Source of the DNA: Thiothrix sp. UBA5583
GTDB lineage: Bacteria; Pseudomonadota; Gammaproteobacteria; Thiotrichales; Thiotrichaceae
DNA length: 64,000 nt
Reading direction: 5' to 3'
Assembly (NCBI GenBank): GCA_002425225.1
Contig: DILV01000028.1
Coordinates: 30,086 to 94,085, forward strand
Part shown: piece after piece, positions 33,079 through 43,700 of the stretch
Layout of the letters: each line of letters starts with the position of its first letter
How positions within the stretch are numbered: the stretch's first letter is position 1
Notes under the pieces: generated by a model
What the model saw: the letters and a program-made list of their open reading frames with translations, nothing else
Told to the model about the DNA's origin: nothing
The model's database searches: none
Position numbers and translations under genes: made by a program

Positions 33079-35352
33079 TTACCCGGTTTGTTGCTGCTCC
33101 TGTAAGGGTTCCATACCTGACTGGCGGAAATACTCCGCCGGGAAGTCATCCACCCGGATGGCATTCAGCACCGCCTTGCGGGCTGCCAGCAGTTTTTCCA
33201 CACTGAATTTGTCCAGCAAGCCTTTGTCCCTGGCTTCGAGCATCGCCTCAGCCGCTGTATGGGCTGTCAGTTTGCCGTCTTTCATCAGTTTGCGTAGCTG
33301 CTTTTCAACATCTGCGGCTGCCAGCGTTTTATGCAGGGCATCTTCAATCCGCCCCATGCGGTCTGCCGGGTCGTTGGTGATGTAGACGCCTGCGGTCAGA
33401 CGGTCGCGGGTGGCGGAAGGTTCCAGTGCCAGTTGCGCGACCCGGTGGATCAGCTTGTCATGTGGCGGGTGGAACGGTTTGCCATACGGGAACATCAGGG
33501 TACGCAAGGTTTTTGCCAGCCATGGTATCGGCAGGTTGTGGAAGGCTGCCAGCATTGCCTGTTGCGCCCGGTGGATGGTCAGGGTACAAGCGTATTCCAT
33601 CAGCGGCAGATCCGCTTCCGGTTCTCCTTGGTCTTCAAAGTGCTTGAGGGTGGCGGAACACAGGTACAGGTTGGCAAGGATGTCCGCCATGCGCCCGGAC
33701 AAACGTTCGCGCCGTTTCAGGTTACCACCCAGTGACAGGGCGGCATAATCCGCCAGCAGGGCAAACTGGCTACTCAGCCGGGTCAGATGCCGGTAATAAC
33801 GGCGGGTATACGGCGTGCCGGAAACCACCAGCATGGCGTTGCTCAGCCCGTACCAGATGCTGCGCCCGAGATTGGCGAAAACATGCCTGATGTGCCCGGT
33901 GAACGCATGGTCGAAAGCCGCCAGATCGTCAGCCTGTACCGCCTGGATTTCCTTGAGCAACCACGGATGGCAGCGCATTGCACCCTGCCCGAACACGATC
34001 AGCGAGCGGGTCAGGATATTTGCACCTTCCACGGTAATGCCAATCGGAATCGACTGGTAAGCACGCGCCAGATAGTTGGATGGCCCCATGCAAATGCCAG
34101 CCCCGCCGGAAATATCCATCGCATCATTGATCAGCCGCCGCATCCGTTCGGTCAATTGGTATTTCAGCAAGGCGGTAATCACGGCCGGACGTTGTCCCTG
34201 GTCAATGGCGGTGGCAGTCAGGATACGCCCGGCATCCATCAGGTAGGTATTGCCGAGAATGCGGGCAAGCGGTTCTTCCACACCTTCAAAATAGCCGATG
34301 GGCATTCCGAATTGCTGGCGTACCCGTGCATACGCGCCGGTATAACGTGACGCCACTTTGGCAGCGCCGGTCGACAGGGCGGGCAGGGAAATGCCGCGCC
34401 CTTCGCCCAGGCATTCCACCAGCATTCGCCAGCCGTTGCCTGCTTGTGCTACCCCGCCAATCAGCCAGTCCATCGGCACAAACACATCACGCCCGCGTGT
34501 GGGGCCGTTCTGGAAAGGAATGTCGAGCGGGAAATGGCGTGTGCCGATTTCCACCCCTTTGTGGCTGGTAGGAATCAGCGCGACCGTAATGCCCATTTCC
34601 TCCTTGTCACCCAACAAATGATCCGGGTCGTAAAGCTGGAATGCCAGCCCCAGCAAGGTGGCAACCGGTGCTAGCGTTATGTAGCGCTTGTCCCAGTTGA
34701 GGCGGATGCCCAGCACACCTTGCTCACCGTTGAAATCCTGACGGCAGACGATTCCGCTATCGGGGATGGAACCGGCATCGCTGCCCGCTTCCGGCCCGGT
34801 CAGGGCGAAACAGGGGATGTCCCGCCCGTCTGCCAGTCGGGGTAGATAATGGTCTTTCTGGGCTTGAGTGCCGTACTTGATCAGCAGCTCGCCAGGACCA
34901 AGCGAGTTGGGAACCATCACGGTCACGGCAGTGGTTGCGCTGCGGCTGGACACTTTCATCACCACATCGGAATGGGCGCGGGCGGAAAACCCCAGCCCGC
35001 CGTATGCCTTGGGAATGATCATGCCGAAAAAACGGTGTTGTTTGAGGAAAGCCCAAATGGCGGGCGGCAGGTCGTAACGCTCGTGGGTAATGTGCCAGTC
35101 ATCCAGCATCCGGCACAGTTCTTCCACCGGGCCGTCAATGAATGCCTGTTCTTCAGCGCTCAGTTTGCTGATGGACAGGTCGCGCAAATGCCGCCAGTCC
35201 GGTTTGCCGGAAAAAAGTTCGGAGTCCCACCAGACGTTGCCACTGTCCAGCGCCTCCTGTTCGGTTTTCGAGATGGGTGGCAGTTGCTGTTTCATCATCC
35301 GCATGATCGGGCGGGTGATGTACTGATGGCGGTAATTGGTTAGCCAGTTCAT
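33079..35352 (-). CDS. fadE: Acyl-CoA dehydrogenase, FadE type
   Basis: A 757-residue flavoprotein, longer than mitochondrial-type enzymes because of a FadE-specific C-terminal extension. Typical segments: FFGMIIPKAYGGLGFSARAHSDVV, FALTGPEAGSDAGSIPDSG, RGDVF-type metal-free flavin segment, and VEGANILTRSLIVFGQGA. The C-terminal third (DILANLYLCSATLKHF onward) is the FadE family domain. It introduces the first double bond in fatty acyl-CoA. The ATG at 35352 has GGAGG six bases ahead. Its 5' end overlaps the frame of the NlpC/P60-like gene by about 200 bases in another frame. Confidence 0.9.
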   Translation of the reverse strand: MNWLTNYRHQYITRPIMRMMKQQLPPISKTEQEALDSGNVWWDSELFSGKPDWRHLRDLSISKLSAEEQAFIDGPVEELCRMLDDWHITHERYDLPPAIWAFLKQHRFFGMIIPKAYGGLGFSARAHSDVVMKVSSRSATTAVTVMVPNSLGPGELLIKYGTQAQKDHYLPRLADGRDIPCFALTGPEAGSDAGSIPDSGIVCRQDFNGEQGVLGIRLNWDKRYITLAPVATLLGLAFQLYDPDHLLGDKEEMGITVALIPTSHKGVEIGTRHFPLDIPFQNGPTRGRDVFVPMDWLIGGVAQAGNGWRMLVECLGEGRGISLPALSTGAAKVASRYTGAYARVRQQFGMPIGYFEGVEEPLARILGNTYLMDAGRILTATAIDQGQRPAVITALLKYQLTERMRRLINDAMDISGGAGICMGPSNYLARAYQSIPIGITVEGANILTRSLIVFGQGAMRCHPWLLKEIQAVQADDLAAFDHAFTGHIRHVFANLGRSIWYGLSNAMLVVSGTPYTRRYYRHLTRLSSQFALLADYAALSLGGNLKRRERLSGRMADILANLYLCSATLKHFEDQGEPEADLPLMEYACTLTIHRAQQAMLAAFHNLPIPWLAKTLRTLMFPYGKPFHPPHDKLIHRVAQLALEPSATRDRLTAGVYITNDPADRMGRIEDALHKTLAAADVEKQLRKLMKDGKLTAHTAAEAMLEARDKGLLDKFSVEKLLAARKAVLNAIRVDDFPAEYFRQSGMEPLQEQQQTG

Positions 35353-36169
35353 GAGTATCCTCCTTCTCCTGATGCCAGGGCAAGGTACGGTAGGCAGGTT
35401 CCTGCCCCGCATTCCACGCCGGGTATTTGATGACGGCAAAATAGGGTGAGTAGTCAAAATCACTGGGCGTAAACAAACGGAAATTACGCTCGTAAAACCT
35501 TACTTCGTCCTGTCGTCGGTTATGCACAATCGGCAGGATGGGGTAATGCACCTGCTGGAAACAGCGGGCAATCATGCTGGAACACACAATATGGGTCGGT
35601 TGCCCTGCATTGTGCTGGAACAGACTGGAACGCCAGCGGCGCGGCAAAATCGCATACGGGAACATGAAACGCGCCAGATCCAGCAACTGGCGCACGTCGT
35701 AACCCATGCCCAGATGTTCGATGGCAAAATTCACCACCTTGTCAGCATCCTGCCAGGTCAGGGATGCAGGGCGGCAGATGCGCAAATGCTCTTTGCGGTA
35801 ATGACGCAGTGGGGTAACGATGGTTCCTTGCCCCAGCAGGGATTCAATCACCAAAGGTTCGCTCAGGTCGCCATCATAATGTGCGGCCAGCCGCGAACGT
35901 GCCCGTGGGTCACGGATGTCATTGAGACGCCCGACATACAGGGCAGCGTGTGTCCACGGCGACAGGACAACCGTCTGGATGACTTTGCTGACACGCGACT
36001 GACCGGCAAACAGGATAACATCGGCGGGGCGTACTTCACGTTCAAGAAACTCGAAATTGCACAGGGCGCTGAAGTCTTCTTCACGCGGGATGGTGTTTAA
36101 CCAGCCAATACCCTGTTGCCACAACCAGTCGGTACAATGCGAAACAGAATGGCGGATTCCGGCAAGCAT
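35153..36169 (-). CDS. YiiX/YebB-like N1pC/P60 cysteine hydrolase with an extended tail
   Basis: A 338-residue frame. The first 270 residues form a permuted NlpC/P60 (YiiX-type) hydrolase: an early DVILFAGQSRVSKVIQTVVLSPWTHAALYVG contributes the His, and THIVCSSMIARCF contributes the Cys. Members act on amide bonds of lipids or peptides; the substrate is unknown. The conserved part ends at about YSPYFAVIKYPAWNAG...LPWHQE. From the codons around 35356 to the stop at 35153 the frame runs through fadE in another reading frame, adding about 66 residues with low-complexity HH/HPP content. A lost stop codon is likely. The ATG has AGGAG upstream. Confidence 0.75.
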   Translation of the reverse strand: MLAGIRHSVSHCTDWLWQQGIGWLNTIPREEDFSALCNFEFLEREVRPADVILFAGQSRVSKVIQTVVLSPWTHAALYVGRLNDIRDPRARSRLAAHYDGDLSEPLVIESLLGQGTIVTPLRHYRKEHLRICRPASLTWQDADKVVNFAIEHLGMGYDVRQLLDLARFMFPYAILPRRWRSSLFQHNAGQPTHIVCSSMIARCFQQVHYPILPIVHNRRQDEVRFYERNFRLFTPSDFDYSPYFAVIKYPAWNAGQEPAYRTLPWHQEKEDTHELANQLPPSVHHPPDHADDETATATHLENRTGGAGQWQRLVGLRTFFRQTGLAAFARPVHQQTER

Positions 36170-36300
36170 ATCTCACTCCTACGGTGTCCGCAGGCGCAGG
36201 CTCGAAAGTCGCGCCTGCTGGAATACCTGATTATTTCTGTATGGTACTACTCAATGATTCTAGTGGATATAGACCCGCAAATCTGTGATTTAATTCCGTT

Positions 36301-36645
36301 TCAGACAGAAGGTGGGCAAAGCGGGGGCAAGCCGTAACGGGCGCGAGCCTGATCACAAACCGGGTTGTGCTGACCGTTTTCCCATGAGGCAGTGAATTCC
36401 CGGCAAGTGGAAGAGCGCAGCGGGTAAATGTTGCAACTGACTTGTTGCCCCGGTGTGCCTTGCAGGGCAATACAATGAGGTTGTGCCTGATGGGTTCCCA
36501 ACATGGCAACGAGATGGGGGCTGATAGGCTGGGTCAGGTGGGCGGGCACAAGCCCGCCGGGGGCAGCATCGGTTTCACCCCAGTAAAACGATACACGGAA
36601 GCTGGCACAACAGGCTCCGCAGGTCATGCAGGGGCTAGGTTGCAT
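36301..36645 (-). CDS. YkgJ-family cysteine cluster protein
   Basis: A 114-residue zinc/iron-chelating domain protein. Cysteines C6, C9, C12 and C13 (CMTCGACC) open the cluster, and further ones lie in [22 protein letters not shown] and [17 protein letters not shown]. The [11 protein letters not shown] element is the strongest family marker. Metal binding is expected; the role of the family in bacteria is not settled. It stands alone, 130 bases upstream of the NlpC/P60-like gene on the same strand. Confidence 0.85.
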   Translation of the reverse strand: MQPSPCMTCGACCASFRVSFYWGETDAAPGGLVPAHLTQPISPHLVAMLGTHQAQPHCIALQGTPGQQVSCNIYPLRSSTCREFTASWENGQHNPVCDQARARYGLPPLCPPSV

Positions 36646-36917
36646 ACATCAGGCAAATGGCTTACACGCCAGTAGCATGTTGACAAAAGTGACAAACAAT
36701 AGCGCCATGATGATCTTGTATTCGGCAGTCATTTTAATCGTATCCCCAACTATCTTGTTTTTATTTGAGATGGTATGTCGCAGACTTGGTAAACCAACAC
36801 ACTACATGGTGAAATGTACCAGTCCCGATCGTTTTTTTTGTTGATGTAGATCAAGGTATCACGAGCAAAGTGACTACAAAGTGAACAAGTGGAATGTATA
36901 GCAAACCAGCAACCCGT

Positions 36918-37274
36918 TCATGATTGTTGTACAGGGAAAAACTGGTCAGCAGCCTGGATAGCAGAATCCAGATAGTCCGCTCCATTGATCCACAGGGCAA
37001 CCAATGCCTGTTTTCCGCCAGGAACCAGTAGCAGGTAATGGTCATTTACGGTCACAACGACATGCCTGAAATCACCGCAAGCAGCCAGTTCCAATGTGCG
37101 GATACCCAAGGTAAACAGTGCTGCACTCATCGCACTGATCTTGTCTTCGTCCACGCTGGTTGGCAGTGCTGAGGATAGGATAACGCCAGTGGTGGATATG
37201 ATGGCAGAGGCTTCAATACCAGAAACCTCCGTATTGAAGACCGACAGCTTTTGACCTAGTGTGTCTGGAGTCAT
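36918..37274 (-). CDS. Roadblock/LC7-domain protein
   Basis: A 118-residue protein with the roadblock/LC7 fold: residues about 15-105 hold a conserved pattern of VSGIEASAIISTTGVILSS, MSAALFTLGIRTLELAACG, FRHVVVTVNDHYLLLVPGG and ALVALW. Bacterial members (MglB-like) are often GAPs or regulators of small GTPases, or act as dimeric adaptors. No small GTPase gene is next to it. It is divergent from the Mla-type operon across 103 bases. Confidence 0.8.
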   Translation of the reverse strand: MTPDTLGQKLSVFNTEVSGIEASAIISTTGVILSSALPTSVDEDKISAMSAALFTLGIRTLELAACGDFRHVVVTVNDHYLLLVPGGKQALVALWINGADYLDSAIQAADQFFPVQQS

Positions 37275-37377
37275 GTTTTCTTATCCCCATTAATTCCGAG
37301 TGAGAGGGTTGGTTTATTAGATTTTTCTAAAATTATTGCAAGTATAGTACGCATTAAATCCAATATGGGCATAGTGA

Positions 37378-38499
37378 ATGATTCATCTAGAAAAACAACG
37401 GCAGGATGACAGCCTTTTCCTCCATTTGCAGGGCGAGTGGTGTTTTGAGCAGGCAGGGGAAATCCGTGACATGTTGGCTGCGCTTGTGCCAGAAGTGGCA
37501 CATATTACCGTGCAGCTACAGGCGGTTTCCCGACTGGATATTACTGCGGCATGGTTGATTTACCGGCAAGCGCAGCAATGGCAACAGCAGGGCAAGCAGG
37601 TCTATTTCCACGATTTTCCAGCAGAATACCTCGACTATTTCGCCGCAGTCACAACAGATGTGGTAACGCCGCCGCGTCTCCGGCAACAGGCGGTGTCCTT
37701 GTTCCGTCAGCCCGTGCAGGGTCTGGGGGAGAAACTGCTTCACCTTGGGCAGGTGTGGCATTCCGGCATTACCTTTTTCGGGCACAGTCTGGAAGCCCTG
37801 TTTGTCAGCCTGTTGTCACCGCATTTGTTCCGTACCCGTGCTGTGTTTCATCACGTGTTTGCGACCGGAATCAGTGCCGTGCCGATTGTGGGGCTGATTG
37901 CCTGTCTGATCAGCATCGTCATTACCTATCAGGGCGGCGGGCAGTTGCGCGATCTGGGAGCGGAACTGTACACGGTGGATATGGTGGCTATTTCGGTGCT
38001 GCGTGAACTGGGCGTGCTGCTGACCGCCATCATGGTGGCGGGGCGTTCCGGTAGTGCGTTTGCAGCGGAAATTGGCCTGATGAAAACCAATCAGGAAGTG
38101 GATGCACTGCGGGTGATGGGCAGTGACCCGTTCCTGATTCTGGTGGTTCCCCGGCTGGTGGCGCTGGTGATTGCCTTGCCGTTGCTGACCATTATTGCCG
38201 ATATAGTGGCGCTGGCAGCGGCAGCCCTGATTTCCTCCACCATTCTCGATATTTCGTTTGTACAGTTTTTCAACCGGATTGAAGCCAATATTGAATTCCG
38301 CACCTTCGCTGCCGGTTTGATCAAAGCGCCGTTTTTTGCAGTGGTGATTGCGTTGGTTGGTTGCTGGCAGGGAATGCGGGTGAGTGGTTCTTCCGAAAGT
38401 CTGGGCAAGCACACGACCCAGGCGGTGGTGGATGCCATCTTTCTGGTACTGGTGTTGGATGCACTGTTTTCCATCCTGTTCTACCGGTTGGGGTTTTAG
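37378..38499 (+). CDS. MlaE-type ABC permease with N-terminal STAS domain
   Basis: A 373-residue protein: a STAS domain (about 5-105; ITVQLQAVSRLDITAAWLIYR) fused to an MlaE permease (about 115-370; DMVAISVLRELGVLLTAIMVAGRSGSAFAAEIGLMKTNQEVDAL is the conserved cytoplasmic coupling helix). It forms the transmembrane core of a lipid transporter of the inner membrane. The gene opens a tightly packed operon with the ATPase, MCE and lipoprotein genes. Confidence 0.92.
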   Translation: MIHLEKQRQDDSLFLHLQGEWCFEQAGEIRDMLAALVPEVAHITVQLQAVSRLDITAAWLIYRQAQQWQQQGKQVYFHDFPAEYLDYFAAVTTDVVTPPRLRQQAVSLFRQPVQGLGEKLLHLGQVWHSGITFFGHSLEALFVSLLSPHLFRTRAVFHHVFATGISAVPIVGLIACLISIVITYQGGGQLRDLGAELYTVDMVAISVLRELGVLLTAIMVAGRSGSAFAAEIGLMKTNQEVDALRVMGSDPFLILVVPRLVALVIALPLLTIIADIVALAAAALISSTILDISFVQFFNRIEANIEFRTFAAGLIKAPFFAVVIALVGCWQGMRVSGSSESLGKHTTQAVVDAIFLVLVLDALFSILFYRLGF

Positions 38500-38501
38500 G
38501 C

Positions 38502-39260
38502 ATGGGTACACTGATCAGCATCCGCAACCTCACCAACCAGTTTGGCACGCAACGGGTACATGACGGGCTGAATCTGGACATCATGCAGGGAGAAGTACTG
38601 GGAATTGTGGGTGGTTCCGGTTCCGGCAAGTCGGTATTGCTGCGTACCATTCTGGGGTTGAACCGCCCGCATAGCGGTGAAATCCATTTCGGCGGGCAGG
38701 AACTGATGTCGATGCCGGACAAGGATTTTGCCTGCCTGAAACGCCGCTGGGGTGTCATGTTCCAGAAAGGGGCGCTGTTTTCATCCCTGACGGTGGCGGA
38801 CAATATCCGGTTTCCATTGCGGGAGTTTTCCAGCCTGACAGAAACCGAAGCGCGAGAGCTGATGTATGTAAGGCTGGCAATGGTCGGGCTGGAACGTGAC
38901 GTTGCCCGCAAGTATCCGGCGCAACTGTCAGGTGGTATGGTCAAGCGGGTATCACTAGCAAGGGCGCTGGTGCTTGACCCGGTAGTACTGTTTCTGGATG
39001 AGCCAACCTCTGGGCTTGACCCGGTATCGGCGGAGGAATTCGACCAGCTTATCGCCACTTTGCATCGCAACCTCGGCTTGACGGTTGTCATGGTGACGCA
39101 CGATCTGGATAGTCTATTCTCAACCTGTGACCGTATCGCCATGCTGGTTGACAAACAGGTCATTGCAGGCAGTTTGCGGGAGCTGTTGGCAAACCCACAC
39201 CCAGTCATTCAGCAATATTTCGGTGGCGGGCGTGCGCAAGTATTGCTAAGGGAGCATTAA
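38502..39260 (+). CDS. MlaF-type ABC transporter ATPase
   Basis: A 252-residue ATPase: Walker A GGSGSGKS at 37-44, Q-loop FQKGALFSSLTV, signature LSGGM near 146, Walker B VVLFLDEPTSGLDPVSA, and switch THDLDSL. It powers the lipid transporter with the permease next to it. The ATG at 38502 comes two bases after the permease stop. Its stop overlaps the MCE gene start by one base. Confidence 0.95.
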   Translation: MGTLISIRNLTNQFGTQRVHDGLNLDIMQGEVLGIVGGSGSGKSVLLRTILGLNRPHSGEIHFGGQELMSMPDKDFACLKRRWGVMFQKGALFSSLTVADNIRFPLREFSSLTETEARELMYVRLAMVGLERDVARKYPAQLSGGMVKRVSLARALVLDPVVLFLDEPTSGLDPVSAEEFDQLIATLHRNLGLTVVMVTHDLDSLFSTCDRIAMLVDKQVIAGSLRELLANPHPVIQQYFGGGRAQVLLREH

Positions 39261-40192
39261 TGGAGCGGGATACCCACTATTTTGTGGTCGGGCTGTTCAT
39301 CATCGTGACCAGTATGGCGGGTGCATTGTTCGCCGGGCTGTTTTACGACCGTCCTTCTGCTGCTACCCATGCCTATGCGGTGCATTTCGACATTCCGGTG
39401 GAAGGGTTGGAGGTCGGTAACGAAGTGCGTTTTATGGGAATCAAGAAAGGTGAAGTCACGCGGGTATTCCTGTTGCCGGACAACCCAGCCAAGGTCGGGG
39501 TTGAAATTGCCGTGGAACAGGATACCCCAGTGAACACGGCGACCGAAGTCGTCTTGCGCTTGCAGGGGTTGACCAGTGTGCCTTTCCTTAACCTTGAGCA
39601 AAAAATGGGGATAAAACCAGCCCCATTAGCGGCAAAAGCAGGCGAGTTGCTGGTTTTACCCACCAAGCTGACGGCGATGGATGCCCTGGTACAAAGCCTG
39701 CCCGATCTGGAAAAGGAGCTGGCGACCCTGATCCAGTCTGCCAATGCGGTGTTGAATGAAGAAAACCGCCAGCATTTCGCTGCCATCCTGCAAAATCTGG
39801 ATACGGTTTCAGCCGGTTTGCCAGCACTGGCTAACAGCCTGCAAGCAAGCAGTGAGCAATTGCAAACCCTGATCAAACAGGTGAATGGCACGGTCAGCCG
39901 TTCGGAACAAGGTTTGGCAGTTAGCATGAAGGAGTTGCAGGCTACGCTGGTTGCCATCCGCACCACCTCACAACGGCTGGATACCCTGCTGCGGGATGTT
40001 GACCGCGTAGTAGTCAACAACGAAGGCAAGGTCAACGAACTGTTGGGTGAAGGTGGCGAAAACCTCAAGCAACTGCTCAATGAATCGCGCAAAACGGTTA
40101 CTGCCATCCGCCAGTTGAGCGACCGGCTGGAACAGAACCCTTCACAAATCCTTTACCAGCCTGCCCCGCAGGGAACGGTGTTGCCGCCATGA
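39260..40192 (+). CDS. MCE-family (MlaD-type) substrate-binding protein
   Basis: A 310-residue periplasmic protein anchored by a membrane helix (about 8-28). A single MCE domain lies at about 40-120 (VEGLEVGNEVRFMGIKKGEVTRVF). A long, Gln-rich coiled coil follows (about 150-290). It binds lipids in a hexameric ring in the periplasm. The TAATG junction links it to the ATPase gene. Confidence 0.92.
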   Translation: MERDTHYFVVGLFIIVTSMAGALFAGLFYDRPSAATHAYAVHFDIPVEGLEVGNEVRFMGIKKGEVTRVFLLPDNPAKVGVEIAVEQDTPVNTATEVVLRLQGLTSVPFLNLEQKMGIKPAPLAAKAGELLVLPTKLTAMDALVQSLPDLEKELATLIQSANAVLNEENRQHFAAILQNLDTVSAGLPALANSLQASSEQLQTLIKQVNGTVSRSEQGLAVSMKELQATLVAIRTTSQRLDTLLRDVDRVVVNNEGKVNELLGEGGENLKQLLNESRKTVTAIRQLSDRLEQNPSQILYQPAPQGTVLPP

Positions 40193-40785
40193 AACTGTTT
40201 GCCTTATTGCTGCCTTTGTTGCTGACAGCCTGTTCGGTTCCCTTGAAAAGCGACCTGCCTGGGGAGCAAGTCTATCGCCTTGCCCCTCAGGTCAGTGTAG
40301 CCCCCCGGCGTTCTGCCATGCACCTGTATCTGCCGAAACTGGAGGTTGCCCCCGAACTGGATAACACTCGCATTGCCTTGGTCAAGGCTAATTTCCAGCA
40401 GGATTTCATTGCCAACAGCCGCTGGCCTGATGACTTGTCGGTTTATCTGCATGGGGTGTTGCTGGATGGCTTGTCACGCAGTGGGGCGTTCCAGTCCGTA
40501 TCTGACCAGTTGCTGGGCAAGACGGGGAATTACAAGCTGTTGTTGCGGGTATCCCGGTTTCAGGCTGAATATCCGCCGCAAGGGCAGGGCAGTGCGGCGG
40601 TTGTATTGGGTATGGAAGCCATACAGGTGCGGGTGCAGGATCAGCAAGTGCTGATGCAGCACCGGTATGACATCCGCAAGGACAATATCCCGCTCAGTAC
40701 CGGCAAGCTGGTTGAAGCCATGAATCTTGCCGTGAGCGGGATTATCCAGCAGTTGAGCCTTGACTTGACGGCTATGCAGCCGTAA
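40189..40785 (+). CDS. ABC-type transport auxiliary lipoprotein (PqiC-like)
   Basis: A 198-residue lipoprotein (lipobox LLTAC, lipidated C15) of the ABC_trans_aux type. Markers are YRLAP, LYLPKLEVAPELDNTRIALVK and a repeat of beta strands, ending with a helical tail LVEAMNLAVSGIIQQLSLDL. In other systems it supports MCE-type lipid export at the outer membrane, as PqiC does. It overlaps the MCE gene by ATGA, completing a four-gene transporter. Its 3' end overlaps the RND permease gene on the other strand by 14 bases. Confidence 0.85.
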   Translation: MKLFALLLPLLLTACSVPLKSDLPGEQVYRLAPQVSVAPRRSAMHLYLPKLEVAPELDNTRIALVKANFQQDFIANSRWPDDLSVYLHGVLLDGLSRSGAFQSVSDQLLGKTGNYKLLLRVSRFQAEYPPQGQGSAAVVLGMEAIQVRVQDQQVLMQHRYDIRKDNIPLSTGKLVEAMNLAVSGIIQQLSLDLTAMQP

Positions 40786-43700
40786 TCAATGCCAGCCGGT
40801 TGCGGGCGTACAGGTAGTACATCAATGGAATCAGCACCAGCGTCAGCACGGTGGATACCAGTATTCCGAAAATCAGTGACACTGCCAACCCGCCAAAGAT
40901 CGGGTCATCAATGATGAAGAATGCTCCCACCATTGCTGCCAGTGCGGTCAGTGCAATTGGCTTGGCACGTACTGCACTGGAGTTGATCACGGCTTCTTTT
41001 AGCGCCATCCCGCCACGAACCTGTTCATTGATGAAATCCACCAGCAGGATCGAGTTGCGTACAATGATTCCCGCTAGGGCAATCATGCCGATCATGGACG
41101 TTGCGGTAAATTGTGCTCCCAGCAGGGCGTGGCCCGGCATGACCCCGATGATGGTCAACGGAATGGGCGACATGATTACCAGCGGAACCATGTAGGAGCG
41201 GAATTGCGCCACAATCAGCAGGTAGATCAAGATCATTCCCACTGCGTAAGCAATCCCCATGTCACGAAAGGTTTCATAAGTCACCTGCCATTCGCCGTCC
41301 CATTTCATGCCGTACAGGTAAGGGTCATCCGGCTGGGCAATGAAATGTTGCTTGATGTCATTGCCATAGACGGACAAATCCTTGATACCGGAGAAAATGC
41401 CGAACATGCCGTACAGGGGGCTATCGGTTGCCCCCGCCATGTCTCCCGTTACATAGACCACGGGCAGCAAGTCCTTGTGGTAGATGGAATGTTCACGGGT
41501 GGTTTCCTGCACCGTGACTAGTTCCGACATGGGCACAAGTTCGCCCGACTGGCTGCGTACCCGCACGGCGAGGACGGAATCCATTTTGTCCTTGAGGGCA
41601 ACCGGGAATTCTACCCGGATGGGGACGGCATATTTGATGCCTTTGCCATGCAGGAACACTACATCCTCACCCCGCAGCACGGTATCCACGGCGGATGCAA
41701 TCGCATCCTGTGACACGCCCAGCAACGCGGCTTTGCTGCGGTCAACCTGTACCACCAAGCGTTTTTGCGGGTATTCCACGCTGTCGTCGATGTCCACGAT
41801 GTCGTCCGTTTGCTGGAATATGCCCCGGATTTGTTTGGCAACCTCGATTTGCCCGGCGTAATCCAGCCCGTAGACTTCCGCCACGATCGGTGACATGACC
41901 GGTGGGCCGGGTGGGACTTCCACCACTTTCACGTTGGCGTGGTATTTCTGGGCAATGGCCTGCAAGTGGGGGCGCACCTCCAGTGCAATCGCATGGCTTT
42001 GGCGGTTACGCCCGTGCGCATCGGTCAGGTTGACCTGAATATCACCCACGTTGGAACCTTCACGCAGGTAATACTGGCGTACCAGTCCGTTGAAATTGAT
42101 CGGTGCGGCAGTCCCGGCATAAATCTGGTAATCGGTCACTTCCTCTATCTTGCCCAGATAATCTGCCATTTCATTGAGGACACGCGAGGTCTGTTCCAGG
42201 GAAGTACCTTCCGGCATGTCGAGGATCACCTGGAAGTCCGACTTGTTGTCGAATGGCAGCATTTTCAGTACCACCAGCTTGAAGCCAGCCAGTGATACCG
42301 ACAGCACAATCAGCAAGGTAATCACCACAAACAGGGTGGTACGGCGTTTGCCTCCTTGTTGGTCATCCAGAAACGGTGACATGATGCGGCTGAAAAAGCC
42401 GTGCAGTTTGCTGTTGTCTTCATGGTGATGGCTGAAATCGACTTTCGCCAGCATTTTGCCAGTCATCCAGGGCGTTACCACATAGGCAACCGCTAGGGAA
42501 ACCAGCATTCCCATGCTGGCATTGATTGGGATCGGTGACATGTACGGCCCCATCAGCCCGGATACAAATGCCATCGGCAACAAGGCGGCAATCACGGTAA
42601 AGGTCGCCAGAATGGTTGGACCACCCACTTCATCCACTGCCAGCGGAATCACTTCCAGCAGTTTCTTGCCGCCCTGCTGCATGTGCCGGTGGATGTTTTC
42701 CACCACCACGATGGCGTCATCCACCAGAATGCCGATCGAGAAAATCAGGGCAAACAGCGATACCCGGTTGAGGGTGAAACCGTATGCCCACGACGCAAAC
42801 AGCGTAACGGCGAGGGTAATGACCACCGCAGCACCCACAATCAGTGCCTCACGCCAGCCCAGTGCCAGCCAGATCAGCAGGATGACGGCAATAGTCTCAA
42901 TGATCAGCTTGCTGATCAGCTTTTCGGACTTGGCCTGGGCTGTTTCGCCATAGTTGCGGGTAACAGTGACATTGATACCATCCGGCACAAACGTGCCGCG
43001 CAGCTTCTCGAAACGGTCAATCACGTTGTTGGCAATGTCGACTGCGTTGGTTCCCGGTTGTTTGGCAACGGCAATCGTCACCGCCGGGGCGCGGATACCG
43101 TTGGGCAACGCCTTGTGTTCGGCTCCTGCACCCGTGCCGAAACTGACATAGGCTTCCGGTGTATCGGCGGTGCGTTTCACTTCTGCCACGTCATTGAGGA
43201 ATACCGGTTTGCCATCGAATACGCCCACCATCAGTTCGCCAACTTCGGCAGCATCCATCAGGAATGTGCCAGCCTGTACTTGGATTTCCTCGTTGTTGTT
43301 GACGAGGGAAACCGCATCACGGGCAGAATTGCTGGCTTGCAGGGCATTGCGCAGGTCGGACAGGGAAATGCCGTGTCCAGCCAGTTTTTCTGCATCCAGC
43401 AAAACATGCACCACCTGTTGCGGGCCACCGATGGTGTAAATGTCACGTGAGTCGGGCACGCGCTTGAGTTCGGCTTCGATCGCGTGTGCCACCTGATTGA
43501 GTTCGTAAGCACCACGTTTATCATCTTCCGTCCACAAGGTCAGCGCTACAATCGGCACGTCATCAATACCCTTGGGTTTGACCAGTGGTGTGCCGACACC
43601 CAGATTGCGCGGCAGCCAGTCCTGATTGGAAGCAATCTTGTTATAAAGGCGCACCAGCGCCGCTGTCCGGTCTTCACCCACCTTGTATTGTACCGTCAGT

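Noticed and set aside
33331..35343. Several plus-strand frames opposite fadE (up to about 190 codons)
   Set aside because: They lie within fadE, carry no motif, and their amino-acid content is that of reversed coding DNA.
36677..36844. A 55-residue frame with one hydrophobic stretch in the gap between the YkgJ-type and LC7 genes
   Set aside because: No ribosome site and no known family; the hydrophobic segment could be chance in AT-rich DNA.
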